Of a stretch of DNA of 64,000 nucleotides, positions 61,380 to 64,000 are shown in pieces (the stretch's first letter is position 1; each line of letters begins with the position of its first letter). The position numbers and the translations under genes are program-made. Source of the stretch: Owenia fusiformis (taxonomy: Eukaryota > Annelida > Polychaeta > Sabellida > Oweniidae); assembly GCA_903813345.2 (NCBI GenBank), contig CAIIXF020000008.1, forward strand, positions 28,710,005 to 28,774,004. Reading direction: 5' to 3'. The notes beneath the pieces are model-generated. The model was given only the letters and a program-made list of their open reading frames with translations, did no database searches and was not told the DNA's origin.

Positions 61380-62462
61380 GTAGGCGTAGCACCCCCGCCC
61401 CCATAACTAATAAAAAATATAACCATGAGATAAGAGAAGAAAAAAGCTTTAAAATGCTTTTAATTTGAAGCTTCTAGCTCTAGTTGCATCAATTTTTGTA
61501 AAATTCAAGATTTTTGGCTTGTTTATGCTACACTCCCCTCCATATGTTTGGCATCCTTAGTTCGCCCATTGAACTACGTGTTAAAGCCTCTTTACCTTTG
61601 AATTTTTATTTACTTAACCTGCGATGAAAATACTTACACTATTGATGGAAACGGAATTTGACTTTATTTCCAATACCTCCAATTTTTCTTAAATTTTTTC
61701 CTCAATTACAATAAGTCGAAAATTGATGATAAATTTGATGAATTTTTGAAAATCGACATTCCCATGTTAACCAATGGGAAATGGAAGGTTTGCCGCAAAT
61801 CATATGACAGAATATCCATCCATCCGATTCCTTGCAAAAAATACTAGTTAGGCAGGTAATTGAATTTACTAACTTTATTTATCAAAAAATTGATATGTTT
61901 CTTCAGGTTCAACAAAGTTATAGGGCTTTAAAGTCAAAATTGTTTTTCAAAAAACCTCTCCCATTTAAATAACACAGGAGGCGAAAAATTATTTTCAAAA
62001 ATGACTTTGAAGCGCTGTAACTTTAGTATTCATCAAATAAACTAAATACTTAGTGTACAAAAAGGTGAGACAATTCGATTTTCTATATAAAAATATTTTT
62101 TGCCCAATCTTTTACTGAAAGGATATCCTGATTTCTGATTTGCCCCGAACCCTTCATTTCCCATTGGATTACATGGGAATTGGGAATGTCGATTATAAAA
62201 AAATCATCAAATTTATCATCAATTTTCGACCTATTGTAATTGAGGAAAAAAATTGAGAAAATTTGGAGGTATTGAAAATGAAGTCTAGTTACTTCTCCAT
62301 CAATATGATTAGTTATTTTATCGCCGGTTAAGTAAATAAAAATTCAGCTAGGGTTGCCAAACTTATGGAGGGGAGTGTACAATCGCACTCCACTGACTGA
62401 AAACCGAAATTCTTTGGCGATGGCACCCCCCCCCCCGTTGACTGAAAGCTGGCTACGCCCCT
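61380..62462. mobile_element. Large foldback element nested in another
   Basis: Inner element 61530-62379 starts ACACTCCCCTCCATATGTTT and ends AAACTTATGGAGGGGAGTGT. Its arms also share TCGAAAATTGATGATAAATT against the inverted AATTTATCATCAATTTTCGA, so pairing extends over about 250-300 bp. Outside it, GTAGGCGTAGC (about 61381) and GCTGGCTACGCC (about 62448), each with a C-run, are the ends of an element of the 'GTAGCCAGG' type split by the insertion. Confidence 0.65.
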
Positions 62463-63480
62463 GCTGTTGTCTACAATATTGCCAACTCCACCCAGCCTGA
62501 ATCAGTTGGAGTTGATGGACCGGAGGTGATGCTATGAGGATCTAAAGGCATTTTGGGAGCTACTGTGGCCTCCTGGTAGTCTAGCTACAAGCCTTTGTAA
62601 GCCCTAGGAAAACAGCTTGTTTGTTACCTAAATTGCTTACTCAATTTCATGTGGGGCAAAACTAGATTTTGGTCCTCAAAAAATGGGGGGGGGGGGTGTG
62701 CCCCTGCCTCCGAACCCCACCACCCCCAGATCCGTCAGCAGTGGGTTTGTCACTGATATGAATTATAATTTTGTTGAAATCTGAGACTCAGGGTTGAACA
62801 GACATATAATAAATCTCTGGGTTGAACTATTGTAAAATAACTCGACATGGTGAATGTGCACAGTCAGCACCATCTATCTAATATCTAATAAAATAGAATG
62901 AAGTCCGGTAACTTAGAAAAAAGAAAATTCTAAATATTTTTTCTCATGCCAGATGCTCAGTGATATCTTATGTTTATTCAACTTTCATATATTTGTAACT
63001 TGTCAGAATCTTTTTTTACAGATTTCTTGACGATCTATAAATAGATATGATGTCATGTCCATGAGCAGAGTTTTGGCCCAAAAAAAGTAAGAAATTTGTG
63101 CTTCAAGCTCAATATCTCATGCCAACGACCAGTATTGAGACTCAATTGAAGTTAAAAAATAAGGTAAAATATACACCAACTCAGTGATTATGACCAAACA
63201 AAAACGGGAGTCCAAACCGGAAGTCAAAGAGTAACCGCACTTTATCTGAAGATTGATAGTGCTCACTGTGTGACTGTGTCACAATTTAATTGTTATCATA
63301 CAAAATCCTGAAAAGATGTATGTATTTTGCTTCTGTTCATATCAGGGGAAATTCAATGGCTTGTGTGCACAGACATGTAATTTCCAGTAGATGTTTGTTA
63401 ATCCTTCTGATGAATATATTATTTTTCTTGGCCTTGGTTGGTTTGTTGATTTTGTTTCCTCAAAGGAAAATGTAGTCCCG
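62463..63480. other. No gene recognised
   Basis: AT-rich sequence with a G-run (62688-62697) in another transposon-like fragment. The small hydrophobic frame at 63290-63475 has no support beyond an open frame. Confidence 0.45.
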
Positions 63481-63661
63481 ACGGCCTATTTATAGATCAA
63501 TGACGTCAGACTAGATTTGTCGAAATCCCGCGAGAAAATATGAGATTTCTTTAAAGCAGGAAGTTGGATTATTTCCAGATTCTCAAAATTTAAATGAGCT
63601 TGAGATATTAGGATTTATTCACACCGAAATATCAATATAATGCCTCCCAATTTAGGAAATG
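63481..63661 (+). promoter_or_regulatory. Possible promoter and first coding exon running off the window
   Basis: TATTTATAGATC (TATA-like, 63487) and a CRE TGACGTCA (about 63501) precede ATG at 63640 (MPPNLGN), which runs directly into a donor AATG|GTGAGC at 63661/63662. If real, a plus-strand gene continues beyond 64000. The evidence is only signal spacing. Confidence 0.25.
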
Positions 63662-64000
63662 GTGAGCAATATCATAATGTCCAATTATATGGAGTTTTGA
63701 TGAAGAAACCATTTGCACACCAGTCTAGCAAATGGTCTAAAAGGTGGGTTATTATTTTTTCTGAAAATATTTTCTATTTTTTTTTTACTTAGCAGCGTAG
63801 GCTAGCCTACAATCTATGCCTAGGGTTTCTAAATCTATTTTATTTGGAGTAATTTTGAATCTGCCATTTTATTTTCGTTAGGTCTAATGTCATTTGACCA
63901 ATCAGTGTTTAGAGTCATCTCTACAGTTGGGGACAAAAATAAATGACAGGTCGATTTTCGATCACCATTTCCTAATTATGGTGGTCTGAAAGCCCATAAT

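Noticed and set aside
1-64000. CRISPR arrays, rRNA or tRNA genes, bacterial operons
   Set aside because: The direct repeats are minisatellites or duplicated exons without CRISPR spacing; I saw no tRNA cloverleaf or rRNA sequence by eye.

Overview
This is intron-rich, AT-rich animal nuclear DNA with no bacterial or phage signal. Spliceosomal GT-AG introns, a mitochondrial ubiquinone-biosynthesis gene, a ciliary/centrosomal FAM161 gene, a secreted fibrinogen-related lectin and many short foldback transposons suggest a marine invertebrate. I cannot place it to phylum from sequence alone.

Layout. 1-7.4 kb: three minus-strand paralogues of a small secreted cysteine-rich protein (at about 1.0, 1.9 and 7.2 kb), with small tail exons or tail repeats (1-340) and foldback elements; a dead LINE reverse transcriptase lies at 5.85-6.18 kb. 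8.57-11.29 kb: a non-autonomous LTR retrotransposon, minus orientation, about 400-bp LTRs, one Cys-rich coiled-coil ORF. 13.06-18.61 kb: a complete six-exon FAM161 gene on the minus strand. 18.88-32.97 kb: a complete eleven-exon COQ6 gene on the plus strand. The two start codons are 264 bp apart, so they probably share a bidirectional promoter; the human FAM161B-COQ6 neighbourhood has the same head-to-head layout. COQ6 intron 7 contains a two-exon fibrinogen-related gene on the opposite strand (23.66-24.89 kb). COQ6 introns 9 and 10 hold large tandem arrays inside terminal-inverted-repeat elements; the intron 10 array is packed with AGGTCA nuclear-receptor half-sites.

33-36.4 kb is intergenic, with stacked palindromic elements. 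From about 60.5 kb down to 36.47 kb the minus strand carries what looks like one long polyexonic transcription unit: many good donors and acceptors on one strand, very short exons (21-58 nt), tandemly duplicated exons that keep their splice sites (three copies of a 48-nt exon; a duplicated 54+40-nt exon pair; six tandem units with exons of about 214-771 nt), a 23-bp minisatellite, and a long AT-rich last exon. In the testable duplicated exons the frames are blocked or inconsistent, so I read it as a long noncoding RNA grown by exon duplication. It is the best candidate in the window for something undescribed. 60.8-64 kb holds foldback elements and a possible plus-strand promoter and first exon near the edge.

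Exon joins for FAM161, COQ6 and the fibrinogen gene were checked by hand for phase and give uninterrupted frames. Functions are inferred from recognisable family motifs, not from database searches.
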